Origin: an uncultured Bacilli bacterium
GTDB lineage: Bacteria; Bacillota_I; Bacilli_A; RF39; UBA660
Assembly: GCA_934098435.1 (NCBI GenBank)
Contig: CAKOOV010000002.1
Coordinates: 1-64,000, forward strand
DNA length: 64,000 bases
Direction of reading: 5' to 3'
Position numbers and translations under genes: made by a program. A model generated the notes under the pieces. It saw only the letters and a list, made by a program, of their open reading frames with translations, was not told the origin of the DNA and made no database searches. Of the stretch, positions 1-9,362 are shown in pieces; the first letter of the stretch is position 1, and every line of letters begins with the position of its first letter.

Positions 1-57
1 TAGAAAACATGCTATTATTTTTAATATATCTAACCATAGTGTTCTTTTAATTTTCAT
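1..57 (-). CDS. Acyltransferase 3 family protein, N-terminal fragment
   Basis: The first 19 codons of a minus-strand gene that runs off the left edge. It starts at an ATG (55-57) behind TAGGGAAAA, which begins inside the stop codon of the epimerase gene upstream. The peptide has the shape W-L-D-I-L-K-I-I-A-C-F-L. This is the usual opening of integral-membrane acyltransferase 3 (OafA/WecH-like) proteins: a short basic start, then the first membrane helix. It would be the second acyltransferase of the polysaccharide locus. The family call rests on this opening alone. Confidence 0.5.
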   Translation of the reverse strand, partial: MKIKRTLWLDILKIIACFL

Positions 58-63
58 TTTTCC

Positions 64-1164
64 CTACTTATACTTATTTATAATAGCATCTACTATATAT
101 TTACTAGCAAAACCATCACCATATGGATTAGAAGCTTTACTCATTTTGTTATATTCCTCTTTATCATCTAATAATCTTTTAGTTTCTCTATATATAGTAT
201 TTTCATCAGTACCTACTAATTTTAATGTACCTGCTTCTATTCCTTCAGGTCTTTCAGTAGTATCCCTTAATACTAATACAGGCTTACCAAGTGATGGAGC
301 CTCTTCTTGAATACCACCAGAATCAGTAAGAATAATATAACTTTTATTTTGAAAATTATGAAAATCAATTACTTCTAAAGGCTCTATTAACTTTACTCTA
401 TCAATTCCTTCAAATACCTCATTAGCTACTTCTCTTACTTTTGGATTTAAATGTATTGGATATACTACTTTAACATCTGGATATTCTTCAACAATTCTTT
501 TTACTGCTTTAAATATATGTCTCATAGGTTCTCCTAGATTTTCTCTTCTATGAGCTGTTAATAATATTAATCTATCATTACCTACCCAATTAAATATCTC
601 ATTATTATAATCATCCATAACTGTAGTTTTCATAGCATCAATAGCAGTATTACCTGTTACATATATTTTATCTTTAGATATATTTTCTTCTAATAAATTA
701 TGTTTACTTACTTCAGTAGGAGCAAAATACATATCCGTCATTCTATCTACCATTTGCCTATTCATCTCTTCTGGAAATGGTGAATACTTATTCCAAGTTC
801 TAAGTCCTGCTTCTACATGACCAATATCAACCTGATTATAGAATGCTGCTAATGCGCCTGTAAAAGTAGTAGTAGTATCACCATGTACTAATATAATATT
901 AGGTTTTTCCTTCTTTATTATTTCTTCTAAACCAAGTAGTACTCTTGATGTTATTTCAGATAATGTTTGTCCTTGTTTCATAATATTTAAATCATAATTA
1001 GGTTTAATATCAAATACATCTAATACCTGATCTAACATTTCCCTATGTTGAGCAGTTACACATACTATGCTTTCTATTTCATTTCTATTATCTAACTCTT
1101 TAACAAGAGGAGCCATTTTAATAGCTTCTGGCCTTGTTCCAAATATAGTCATTACTTTAATCAT
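64..1164 (-). CDS. wecB: UDP-N-acetylglucosamine 2-epimerase (non-hydrolysing)
   Basis: Interconverts UDP-GlcNAc and UDP-ManNAc in the cytoplasm and so supplies a ManNAc-type donor for surface polysaccharide. About 366 residues, full length for the WecB/MnaA family. Visible signatures are the opening TIFGTRPEAIKMAPL, GHVEAGLRT near residue 115, LTAHRRENLG near 205 and DSGGIQEEAPSLGKP near 285, the last lining the UDP site. I chose the ATG at 1164 because GAGG stands six bases upstream; an earlier in-frame ATG at 1182 lacks a site. It lies 23 bases after the PssE-like gene and is the penultimate visible gene of the polysaccharide operon. Confidence 0.95.
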   Translation of the reverse strand: MIKVMTIFGTRPEAIKMAPLVKELDNRNEIESIVCVTAQHREMLDQVLDVFDIKPNYDLNIMKQGQTLSEITSRVLLGLEEIIKKEKPNIILVHGDTTTTFTGALAAFYNQVDIGHVEAGLRTWNKYSPFPEEMNRQMVDRMTDMYFAPTEVSKHNLLEENISKDKIYVTGNTAIDAMKTTVMDDYNNEIFNWVGNDRLILLTAHRRENLGEPMRHIFKAVKRIVEEYPDVKVVYPIHLNPKVREVANEVFEGIDRVKLIEPLEVIDFHNFQNKSYIILTDSGGIQEEAPSLGKPVLVLRDTTERPEGIEAGTLKLVGTDENTIYRETKRLLDDKEEYNKMSKASNPYGDGFASKYIVDAIINKYK

Positions 1165-1187
1165 TTTTTTCCTCACATTCATACTTT

Positions 1188-1667
1188 TTAATTATTATCT
1201 ATAAAGTCACTAATTATTTTTACTATATGGCTGGTATTACTTTTAAATTTTTTAGGTTTGAATGATTTAATATCTTTTAATATTTTTCCTAAATCATCAT
1301 TTTCATATAATGGTAATATATAACCAGCTTTAGAGAAATTTTCAGTAATCTGCAATTGATGATCATTCATATGTTCATCATACTTTGCTAGTCTTGGGGC
1401 TACTATTACCTTTTTATTGTTTTGTAAACCTGTAATAATTGAACCAACTCCACCATGAGTAATTAAAACATCACATTCTGAAATTAAATTTGAAAACTTT
1501 TCTCTATCAATTAAATCAAATATTTCCATATCATTACTCTCAAATTTGGTATGTCCTGCCTGAACAATAACTTTATCTTTAATATTTCCCTTATCTATCT
1601 CGTTCTGAACTACATTTAGCAATCTTGTAAATTGTTTATCTTGAGTTCCTAAAGTAATTAATATCAT
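1188..1667 (-). CDS. PssE/Alg13-like glycosyltransferase catalytic subunit
   Basis: About 159 residues corresponding to the C-terminal half of a GT28 (MurG-like) transferase. The opening ILITLGTQDKQF and the donor-site stretch HGGVGSIITGLQNNKKV with VIVAPR are typical of PssE, EpsF and Alg13 proteins, which bind the UDP-sugar and need a membrane partner (PssD/Alg14). That partner is the gene just upstream, overlapping by one base in TAATG, so translation is probably coupled. GGTGG precedes the ATG at 1667 by eight bases; the in-frame GTG at 1679 sits on that site and is rejected. Probably adds the second sugar to the lipid-linked unit; the sugar is unknown. Confidence 0.85.
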   Translation of the reverse strand: MILITLGTQDKQFTRLLNVVQNEIDKGNIKDKVIVQAGHTKFESNDMEIFDLIDREKFSNLISECDVLITHGGVGSIITGLQNNKKVIVAPRLAKYDEHMNDHQLQITENFSKAGYILPLYENDDLGKILKDIKSFKPKKFKSNTSHIVKIISDFIDNN

Positions 1668-2152
1668 TAGAAAATCCACCCCCCATATACTGCATTAGGA
1701 TATAGTTCTAACATTTCTTTCCACTGTACTATAAATAAATCCGCAAATTTATAAACTATACTACCTGTTTTTGATTTTGTTTTTGAATTAGCAAATGTTT
1801 CAATAAATATAATTTTACTACCAAATATTTTTCCAATAAGGCACATTGGCCCAGCTGTATGTGCTCCAGTTGAAACTATGTATTTTGGCCTTACCATTAT
1901 ATAAATAAATAGCGATTTGAAACAATTAAGTAACAATTTAAATGGATATACTATCTTTTTACTTAAAGTAGTATAACTACCATATATCAAATATGATACT
2001 CTGTTTGGATATTTATTTTTTAAGCTAAGATTTGATTTTGTTTTTTCTGTTACAATATAATAATCATATTTATCAAACATGCTTTTTAATTGTGTTAATT
2101 CTTCTAAGTGACCTCCTGTTGATGATATAAATAAAACTTTCTTTTTTTTCAT
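1667..2152 (-). CDS. PssD/Alg14-like glycosyltransferase membrane subunit
   Basis: About 161 residues. The opening KKVLFISSTGGHLEEL is the PssD/CpsF/Alg14 signature. STGAHTAGPMCLIGK and IIFIETFANSKTKSKTG follow near residues 90-120, with a hydrophobic stretch at about 70-90 that would hold it at the membrane and recruit the PssE-like subunit encoded next. The start at 2152 follows GGAGG by eight bases; the longer frame from 2209 reads through the end of the upstream deacetylase gene and is rejected. Length matches split-type Alg14 proteins, so the pair replaces one two-domain enzyme. Confidence 0.85.
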   Translation of the reverse strand: MKKKKVLFISSTGGHLEELTQLKSMFDKYDYYIVTEKTKSNLSLKNKYPNRVSYLIYGSYTTLSKKIVYPFKLLLNCFKSLFIYIMVRPKYIVSTGAHTAGPMCLIGKIFGSKIIFIETFANSKTKSKTGSIVYKFADLFIVQWKEMLELYPNAVYGGWIF

Positions 2153-2153
2153 T

Positions 2154-3422
2154 CTAACTACCTCCATTAACATAACTAATAAATTGCTTTTGTGTTGTGT
2201 AATTAACAATTACCCATCTTGGTAATCTAAACTTATCAATTCCTGGCGTTACTTTTATTTTACCTCCAGCTCGTTCTCCAGCAAAAGCCATAGTAAATCC
2301 AGCCTCTTTTAATACTTTTATACTGTAGTCATTATATTCGTAGAAAGGATAACAAAATACTGTACTTCCATTCAGTTTATCTCGACTTGTTTTTAAATCT
2401 GTCAATAGCTTATCGTGTTCCATACATTTTATTTCTCCACCTTGTCCACCACTACAAAGTCCGCCATTATGAATATTATCACCATGCGAATGCACTTCAA
2501 AATATTCAGATTCAAATTGTTCTTTATTAAACCAACTAGTAATTAGAAACAATGTGGCATTAATTTTATATTCATCAACATACTTTTTGGCAACTTCAGC
2601 ACGAGTACCGTCATCGAACGTGATAACTACACTTTTTTGTGGCAATTGAATCTTTTGATCTATATACATTTCCAATTCATTCATTTTAGGTGTAAAGAAA
2701 TTATTATCTTTTATGTAAGAAAAGTGCTCTTTTATTTGCTTAGGAGAGTGACAAATTTCTTCGTAACATGGATTGTCTTCTTCATAAGCAAAATGATAGT
2801 TTAATACTGGTATCCCTGTAGAATTCTTTTTATCTGTGTTATTACTTTTCTTAATTTCTTTTACATCATCTTTTTTTACATATAATAATCTATTATTAAA
2901 TTCTACACCATACTTATTATCATCTTTTATTATTATTGGTAAATCATATGATTTATTGAATGTATATAGTAAATTATCATTTTCATCATAAAATGATGTA
3001 CTATCATTAGTTACTATATTTTCATTAAAGACTATATAATTTTTGTATCTGTCATTTATTTCTGATAACTTATCAATTTTATCTACATCTTTATAACTTA
3101 TGTAGTATTCATCATCAAAAGTTGTAATCTTAAAATATTTAGTAGTATCAGATATGGTTTCATTATCTAAACTTAACTCTACATTATTACCTATAGTTCC
3201 TACTTCTTCATTATTACTATTATATAATTTTGATTCTTTATTTGTTTTAACGAACTCATTATAATGGCTATTTATTTCTTTAATAGTTTTTTCTTTTTTT
3301 AATTCGATATTATTCTTTTTAATATAATTAAATGTTATATAACCAAGCCCACCTAATATAATAATTATTATCATAATAACTATTATTACTCTACTCTTTT
3401 TTATTTTCCTTTGTCTTTTCAT
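2154..3422 (-). CDS. Membrane-anchored polysaccharide deacetylase with SH3-like repeats
   Basis: About 422 residues. A basic start and one membrane helix (about 9-32) place the rest outside the cell. Residues about 45-195 contain two similar beta-rich units (SKLYNSNNEEVGTIG..., TSFYDENDNLLYTFN...) that look like degenerate bacterial SH3 repeats. The C-terminal 220 residues are a NodB-type deacetylase: VVITFDDGT with the metal-binding aspartates, HSHGDNIH as the histidine motif and FCYPFYEYN. Such enzymes remove N-acetyl groups from GlcNAc polymers or peptidoglycan. Inside this locus it probably trims the exported glycan. ATGs at 3434 and 3422 are both possible; neither has a strong ribosome site and I prefer 3422. 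Confidence 0.85.
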   Translation of the reverse strand: MKRQRKIKKSRVIIVIMIIIIILGGLGYITFNYIKKNNIELKKEKTIKEINSHYNEFVKTNKESKLYNSNNEEVGTIGNNVELSLDNETISDTTKYFKITTFDDEYYISYKDVDKIDKLSEINDRYKNYIVFNENIVTNDSTSFYDENDNLLYTFNKSYDLPIIIKDDNKYGVEFNNRLLYVKKDDVKEIKKSNNTDKKNSTGIPVLNYHFAYEEDNPCYEEICHSPKQIKEHFSYIKDNNFFTPKMNELEMYIDQKIQLPQKSVVITFDDGTRAEVAKKYVDEYKINATLFLITSWFNKEQFESEYFEVHSHGDNIHNGGLCSGGQGGEIKCMEHDKLLTDLKTSRDKLNGSTVFCYPFYEYNDYSIKVLKEAGFTMAFAGERAGGKIKVTPGIDKFRLPRWVIVNYTTQKQFISYVNGGS

Positions 3423-3443
3423 TATATACACCATAGTTATATT

Positions 3444-5906
3444 TTATTTTAATATATTAATCCATTCTTCTTTTACATTATCTAATAAATATTTTTGACA
3501 GTATTTATAACCTTTTTCGCTATGATCACTACCATTTTTATTTTTTAATTCTTTTATTATTTCTGTAGCCATTTTTTCTTTATTTCTATCTTTTACTAAA
3601 ATCCCTACATTATTTTTTAATAATTCTTTTGCTCCATCAGATGAATCAAATGCAATACAAGGTAATCCATAACTCATAGCTTCAATTAATACAAGTCCAA
3701 ACGATTCGGTATAAGATGGTAAAATAAATATTGAAGAATCTAAAATATATTTTTCTTTTTCCTTATTTCCTAGAAAACCAGTGAAAATAATCTTATCAGT
3801 TAGTTTTAATTCTTTAGTATAATTTTCTAATTCTTTTTTTAATGGTCCGTCTCCCACCATAAATAGTTTAGTTTTTGGTAATTCTTTATTAACTATTTTA
3901 AATACATCTATTAAATCTTTTTGACCTTTTTCAGGACTTAATCTACCTATTGTAATAATATTTTTATTTGTTAGTTTACTTCTCTTATCTGGAAGACTAT
4001 CTATTACATTAGGAATATATATACATTTGGTTTTACCTATTTTATTCGCATAAAACTTTCTTAAATTATCAGATACTACAACAAAATAATCAAAATCTCT
4101 TATAGAATCTATTACTTTAGTTATATACTTTTTATCATTATTATGAAAGTTATGTTCAGTTGCAATTTTTATTATATTATTATAAGCATAGTATCCTACT
4201 AATCTACTATGAAAAGTTCTAGTAGTTATTATATAATCACTATAAGTATTTCTAATTGCCTTAATATTTCTGCTTCTCTTAAGACACAATATTTTAGCTG
4301 ATTTAAATCCTTCTTTAAATATACTAATTATATTTTTATTTTTTATCGCTTGTTTAAACTCTTCTTTATTTGGTTTATCATCAATTAAATAAGTAATTTT
4401 AACTTTTTCTGAAAATGGAAATGCTGGTTTATCTAAAACTTTATATGTTGATATAATTTCTATATCATAATTTTCTTCAAGCATTTTACATAACGATGAT
4501 AAGTATTTTTCAACACCGCCAAATCCTAGATGTAATGCAAAAATTGTTATTTTTTTTCTTTCTCTCTCTTCTGTTATTTCTAATTCACCTTTTGTCAAAG
4601 CACTATCTAGCATTGCCATTGCAAATGACACATATATAGATACTGCTGGAGCACTATATACATGACCTGCAATCATAGAAATCATTGTTACTATTCCTAT
4701 TACATATATGTTTGTTAATTTAAAGAAAGATAATCTGAATTTATTTTTAAATATTGATTTTATAGTTCTATACGCAATATAGACAAGTGGACTAAAGTAA
4801 ATTATAAAGCCAATAATTCCATAATGAAAGAAAACATCTAATGGATCTATTTCAATTAGTTTTTGTATTCTTTTATTATTTATTTCACTTCTATTTACAA
4901 ATCCAACACCAAAAAACTTATCATCAATTTTAGCCTTATCATATATTGCTTTTGTTCTAAAAAAGAAATCATCTCTTCCACTTAATGCAACTTTTAAAAT
5001 TTTTTCTAATTTAACATTTTCATTATATTCTTTTTTGATGTTTTCATTATCAACATTATCTTTTTCTTGATTTTTTTGTTCTACTAATGCATTTGATCTT
5101 GCAATTGAATTTTGTAGATTCTTTACCGCAGGTATATTTGGTATTAATCCAAATGATACAATTATAATTATAAGTGATATTTTTAATCCATATGCCCTGT
5201 TTTTTTTATAGTTAAATAAAAAATATAAAGCATAAATAATCTCAGTGATAAGCATTCCAAGAAAAGAGGTCTTTGTTCCAAGTAATGTCATTGTTAAAAT
5301 TACTATTATAAATATTAATGATATCTTAAATAGTCCTTCTCTTTCAAATAATAAGTAATATAGAAATGGAAATAAGGCTACCATTATTGCGCCAATTTCA
5401 TTAGCAGAATAAAACCATCCTACAGTACCTTGACTAATTTCATGATAAGAAGAGAAACTTGTATTTGTTACGTAAGGAATTATAATTAAAATTGACATCA
5501 TTAAAATGTTGTATATAAAAATTTTAAATAATTTTTCTTTGCTAAAGCCTAGATGGTCATAACAATTTATTAAACAAACACCAACAATAGGAAAGTAAAA
5601 ATACTTAAACATATAAATAATCTCAGTTTTTAAATAATTTAACTCAAACATATCTGGCTTCAATATAAAATACATTACCATAAACAAGAATATACTTATA
5701 AAATATACAATTACTTTTTTTGAGTGCTTGTTCTTCACGAAAAAAACATTGTATACAATTAGAAGCAACAAGAATAATCCTCTGGTTATCACTCCAACTG
5801 TTATGGTGCTATTTAGTAGTCTGGTCATAAGAGCTGTAATTAAATCAATTATTGGTTGTAATATTAAAAATATATATATTAATTTTTGAATTTTATTTTT
5901 TTCCAT
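3444..5906 (-). CDS. Wzy-like polymerase/ligase fused to GT4 glycosyltransferase
   Basis: About 820 residues. Residues 1 to about 440 are polytopic, with at least ten hydrophobic helices and a large polar loop at roughly 270-340, as in O-antigen ligase/polymerase (Wzy/WaaL) proteins; LLGTKTSFLGML resembles their conserved segment. From about residue 455 a complete GT4 transferase follows: FALHLGFGGVEKYLSSL, TIGRLSPEKGQKDLI, FMVGDGPLKKELE and the donor-site motif ESFGLVLIEAMSYG. Polymerase and transferase are normally separate genes, so this is an unusual fusion. The start at 5906 follows AAAGGAAG and overlaps the end of the upstream GT2 gene by 14 bases. Likely role: joins repeat units outside and adds one sugar inside. 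Confidence 0.85.
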   Translation of the reverse strand: MEKNKIQKLIYIFLILQPIIDLITALMTRLLNSTITVGVITRGLFLLLLIVYNVFFVKNKHSKKVIVYFISIFLFMVMYFILKPDMFELNYLKTEIIYMFKYFYFPIVGVCLINCYDHLGFSKEKLFKIFIYNILMMSILIIIPYVTNTSFSSYHEISQGTVGWFYSANEIGAIMVALFPFLYYLLFEREGLFKISLIFIIVILTMTLLGTKTSFLGMLITEIIYALYFLFNYKKNRAYGLKISLIIIIVSFGLIPNIPAVKNLQNSIARSNALVEQKNQEKDNVDNENIKKEYNENVKLEKILKVALSGRDDFFFRTKAIYDKAKIDDKFFGVGFVNRSEINNKRIQKLIEIDPLDVFFHYGIIGFIIYFSPLVYIAYRTIKSIFKNKFRLSFFKLTNIYVIGIVTMISMIAGHVYSAPAVSIYVSFAMAMLDSALTKGELEITEERERKKITIFALHLGFGGVEKYLSSLCKMLEENYDIEIISTYKVLDKPAFPFSEKVKITYLIDDKPNKEEFKQAIKNKNIISIFKEGFKSAKILCLKRSRNIKAIRNTYSDYIITTRTFHSRLVGYYAYNNIIKIATEHNFHNNDKKYITKVIDSIRDFDYFVVVSDNLRKFYANKIGKTKCIYIPNVIDSLPDKRSKLTNKNIITIGRLSPEKGQKDLIDVFKIVNKELPKTKLFMVGDGPLKKELENYTKELKLTDKIIFTGFLGNKEKEKYILDSSIFILPSYTESFGLVLIEAMSYGLPCIAFDSSDGAKELLKNNVGILVKDRNKEKMATEIIKELKNKNGSDHSEKGYKYCQKYLLDNVKEEWINILK

Positions 5907-7086
5907 CTTGAACTTCCTTTCTAACACTCACCTTTGCATATGGATATATGCAGAGAAACTTTGTAATATCTATCATGTTTTCATAATCAGATTTATTTAC
6001 AACTATTTCATCAAAACCTTTTTTCATCTCATTAAATAATTCTTTATATTGTTTTTCAATAGTATTATTAACGACCTTTTTGTTAAATACTCTCATATCT
6101 TTCCCATAATATATGATATCTTCTTTTGGTGAAAAACTTATGCTTCTCTTTTTATAATTTTTGTAATACGTTAATAGTGAGTCTAAATAGATATTGTTTT
6201 TTATTTCTTCATCACTAAATCGTTTATTTAAAACGAATTTTATTATATTATATTTATTTTTTGTCTCTTTTTTTATGTAAAATGGCTTGTACTTGCTCGA
6301 TAAACTTAATTTGTTTAAGAATCTGTATATTAAATATTGTAGTTTGTACAATGGAATGTAATAATTATTTAATAATCTTGTAACAACCCTAATTTCTCCG
6401 TTAATAACATTGAATTTTGATATGTTATTATTTAAATAATTATTATCTCCAATCCTATATTTGAAAAATGGAAAATCAACTTTTTTTATGTTTACTATAT
6501 TCATCTGATCTAAATTTAACCAAAAAGGTCCATTCCATACTAAATAATTGTGATATATATTTTTAACAAAAACTTCTCTTCTATGAAATGCCATATCCAC
6601 AAAAAGATTTCTTCCAAGCCAAAGCAATTGTAAAGCTATAATATCATCCATGTTTTTAGTACTATGGTTTGTAACTCTATTAATTCCTACTACATTATCG
6701 TCTTTATCTATTGTTACAATATCTGAAATAATTGAAGAAATATTCTTATTATTTTCCATATAAGTAACCATTTTTTCTAGCGTATTTTCATCATATAATA
6801 GATCATCAGAATGTAATATATATATATAATCTCCTGTTATATGCGGTATTAATTTAATGATAGCATTGAGTTGATCTGCATTATCTTCATAATAGTATTT
6901 AATTTTATCTTTTTTGCTGTGCTTTTTTATATATTCTTTAATTACTTTTTCTGTATCATCTGTTGAGCCGTCATTACAAATTAGTACTTCGTAATTTTCA
7001 TATTTTTGTTCCATTATTGAATCAAGTGAACGTTTAATATACTTTGAATCGTTGTATGTAGGCATTAATATTGATATTTTTTTCAT
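5893..7086 (-). CDS. Family 2 glycosyltransferase
   Basis: 397 residues. The N-terminal 210 residues are a GT-A fold: ISILMPTYNDSKYIKRSLDSI, ICNDGSTDDT and the metal-binding HSDDLLYDENTLEK with its D-D pair. The C-terminal half, rich in Lys, Asn and Tyr, has no motif I recognise and may help acceptor binding or membrane association. It would add one sugar to the lipid-linked repeat unit on the inner face of the membrane. One base separates it from the flippase gene upstream and it overlaps the polymerase gene downstream, so the three are co-transcribed. Sugar specificity cannot be read from the sequence. Confidence 0.9.
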   Translation of the reverse strand: MKKISILMPTYNDSKYIKRSLDSIMEQKYENYEVLICNDGSTDDTEKVIKEYIKKHSKKDKIKYYYEDNADQLNAIIKLIPHITGDYIYILHSDDLLYDENTLEKMVTYMENNKNISSIISDIVTIDKDDNVVGINRVTNHSTKNMDDIIALQLLWLGRNLFVDMAFHRREVFVKNIYHNYLVWNGPFWLNLDQMNIVNIKKVDFPFFKYRIGDNNYLNNNISKFNVINGEIRVVTRLLNNYYIPLYKLQYLIYRFLNKLSLSSKYKPFYIKKETKNKYNIIKFVLNKRFSDEEIKNNIYLDSLLTYYKNYKKRSISFSPKEDIIYYGKDMRVFNKKVVNNTIEKQYKELFNEMKKGFDEIVVNKSDYENMIDITKFLCIYPYAKVSVRKEVQDGKK

Positions 7087-7087
7087 T

Positions 7088-8629
7088 TTATTCTACCTTC
7101 TTTCTACATTTTATTTTCTTTATTATTTCATCACTAACATTTTTTATGTATTTACCATATTCAGTTTTTCCCATTATAATTGCTATTAACAATAGGGGTA
7201 AAACAACGCAAATTATTCCTCCAATAATGAATCCTATTATTCCGTTAATGTTAATAATAATATATATTTTTTTGCATAGAAAGCCAATTATACAGAAGAA
7301 TATAAAATATAATAAATTTTTACAATAGTACTCTGTAACTTTCTTTTTAAAGCTAAATTTGTATATTGCATATGGATCATACCACATAAAAGTCATTAAG
7401 TTTGATATTAATGTTCCTAATAGGACTCCAAAAATACCTATTTTCTTTACTAGAATTATTGAAATTACTATATTTGCAATCATACCAAAAAGAGGTATAA
7501 TTTTTGCTTGCCTAAATAATCCATATGTTGTTCTATATGTAGATAAAAATTTTCTTAAACCTTCCACATACAAATTTACTGCTAAGATTAAGGCAAACGC
7601 TTCTGATAAAGCATACTCTTTTCCTAACCATATCGTAATGAATTGATTTGCTAAAACATATATTCCAATAGAAAATATTCCAAACATCGTAACCGTAATT
7701 AAATTTGTAATTTTAAATATAAAATAATCTTTCTCTTTTTCTGTTTTGGCATGTAAATTCCCAATTGAAGCTGTTATTGAATCAAAAAATGTCGATAGGA
7801 CATTTACTATAGAATTAGTAATCAATGTGTAATTTGAATAAATTCCAACAGTTGCAAGTCCAAGATATTTTGAAACTATAATGTTATCTGTAGCAGTTAG
7901 AACAACATAATTTATTCTATAAATCATGAGCGAACCGCAATCTTTAAATATCTCTTTTTTTTCTGATTTTGTTAATTTTTTTTCTGACTTTGTTTTAATA
8001 AAAGGATACATTTTGTCAGTCTTTTTTGATATTAGATATGATTGTAAGATATTAAATACAATTATAGTTATTAAATAAACTATAAAATTCTTAAATATAA
8101 TTAAAACTATTATTTGAAATATATTGCTTAATATAACAATAAGATTTGCTATATTGTTATATATATAGCGTTGTTGATTTGCACATAAAAATTCTGTTTT
8201 TGATGGAAAAAATAAATATGTTGATGCCGTTTGAAATATATATATAAGAAATACTATGTTCAAATTTACAAAGTCAACGTTGTCTTTGATAATAAATTTT
8301 AATGCTGGTAAAAGCATAATTCCTATAGCGATAATTGCTAATCCAATATAAATATATATTTTATGTAAATAGTCAACAATTATTTTTTGTCTTTCTTCAT
8401 TTTTTTCTGCTATTGGTTTATAAAGAGCAAAAACAAGGGCGGAACCAATTCCTAAATCAGCAAGTGATAGCAAATTTAATATATTGGAAAACAAGCCATT
8501 TATTCCTAAATATTTCTCGCCAAGGCAATAGATAAAAACCGTTCTTGTTATAAATCTAAATAAAAGAACAAGAACTTGATAAATAAGTCCTGTATACATG
8601 TTTTTTGTTGAATTTTCTGTTCTTGTCAT
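7088..8629 (-). CDS. Polysaccharide flippase (Wzx/PST family)
   Basis: 513 residues with about 12-14 hydrophobic helices and short loops. The start, with LIYQVLVLLFRFITRTVFIYCLGEKYLGINGLF in two overlapping stretches and SLADLGIGSALVFALYKPI after it, is characteristic of the polysaccharide transport/MOP flippase family. These proteins move lipid-linked oligosaccharide repeat units across the membrane for Wzy polymerisation. A basic cytoplasmic loop (KKTDKMYPFIKTKSEKK) lies near residue 205. Presence beside the Wzy-like gene makes this a Wzx/Wzy pathway rather than an ABC-exported polymer. Confidence 0.92.
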   Translation of the reverse strand: MTRTENSTKNMYTGLIYQVLVLLFRFITRTVFIYCLGEKYLGINGLFSNILNLLSLADLGIGSALVFALYKPIAEKNEERQKIIVDYLHKIYIYIGLAIIAIGIMLLPALKFIIKDNVDFVNLNIVFLIYIFQTASTYLFFPSKTEFLCANQQRYIYNNIANLIVILSNIFQIIVLIIFKNFIVYLITIIVFNILQSYLISKKTDKMYPFIKTKSEKKLTKSEKKEIFKDCGSLMIYRINYVVLTATDNIIVSKYLGLATVGIYSNYTLITNSIVNVLSTFFDSITASIGNLHAKTEKEKDYFIFKITNLITVTMFGIFSIGIYVLANQFITIWLGKEYALSEAFALILAVNLYVEGLRKFLSTYRTTYGLFRQAKIIPLFGMIANIVISIILVKKIGIFGVLLGTLISNLMTFMWYDPYAIYKFSFKKKVTEYYCKNLLYFIFFCIIGFLCKKIYIIININGIIGFIIGGIICVVLPLLLIAIIMGKTEYGKYIKNVSDEIIKKIKCRKKVE

Positions 8630-8640
8630 TATTTCACATC

Positions 8641-9345
8641 CTAAATCTTATTTATATATTTTTTATAAAGTCCTGCTCTCTTTTTTGTGCTTAGTCTTAG
8701 TTTGATAAATTTATTTATTTTTCTTGCAAGAGGTTTAGCACCTTCCATCCATGTTCCAGTAAATATATGAATAACCGATGATTCTTTTGATGGATTACAT
8801 AAAATATAGTCTGGATAAACATGTATTCCATCTTTAATAATTTGTTCTTTGTTATTTACCTTACAACCAAATTCATTTACCAATATATCGGATACTATCT
8901 TGGTATTGACCACCTTCATTTGGTCTTTTGAATCAAATTCAAATTCTCTTCCTTCATAATATTCTAAAACTTTTTTTACTAATGGATGTCCTTTTTCACA
9001 TCCAAATGCTGCTGTATAGGGATAGTTTTTATTTTCAAACCCAACAAAAGCCCTATCATTTAAAAATTTTTCTAAGTTGTCTAGAACTAAATTATCAGTA
9101 TCAAGATAAATTCCACCTTCATTATACAATGCATACATTCTTATGTAATCACTAACATATGCCCATTTTTTATTTTCATATGCACTTTTTGTAAAAGGAT
9201 GTGAATTAATATCAAAATTATTTTCATTCCATTCCTTAATTTCATATTCTTTCAAATTCTTTTTCCATGATTTTATACATCTTTCTATATCTTTGGGCTT
9301 CTTTTTCCCTCCTACCCAAACATAATGAATCTTTTTTGGTATCAT
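8641..9345 (-). CDS. Glycosyltransferase with DXD sugar-binding motif (GT32-like)
   Basis: 234 residues. The start IPKKIHYVWVGGKKKP and the central YALYNEGGIYLDTDNLVLD are classic for capsular transferases of the GT32/DXD family related to yeast OCH1 and clostridial toxins; D-T-D is the metal/nucleotide-sugar site near residue 97. There is no membrane helix, so the enzyme is probably a peripheral cytoplasmic protein. GGAGG lies upstream of the ATG. Members usually transfer hexoses to polysaccharide repeat units; the exact sugar is not predictable. It is bracketed by the flippase and the glycerophosphotransferase gene in one operon. Confidence 0.88.
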   Translation of the reverse strand: MIPKKIHYVWVGGKKKPKDIERCIKSWKKNLKEYEIKEWNENNFDINSHPFTKSAYENKKWAYVSDYIRMYALYNEGGIYLDTDNLVLDNLEKFLNDRAFVGFENKNYPYTAAFGCEKGHPLVKKVLEYYEGREFEFDSKDQMKVVNTKIVSDILVNEFGCKVNNKEQIIKDGIHVYPDYILCNPSKESSVIHIFTGTWMEGAKPLARKINKFIKLRLSTKKRAGLYKKYINKI

Positions 9346-9362
9346 AATTACTACAATCCTCC

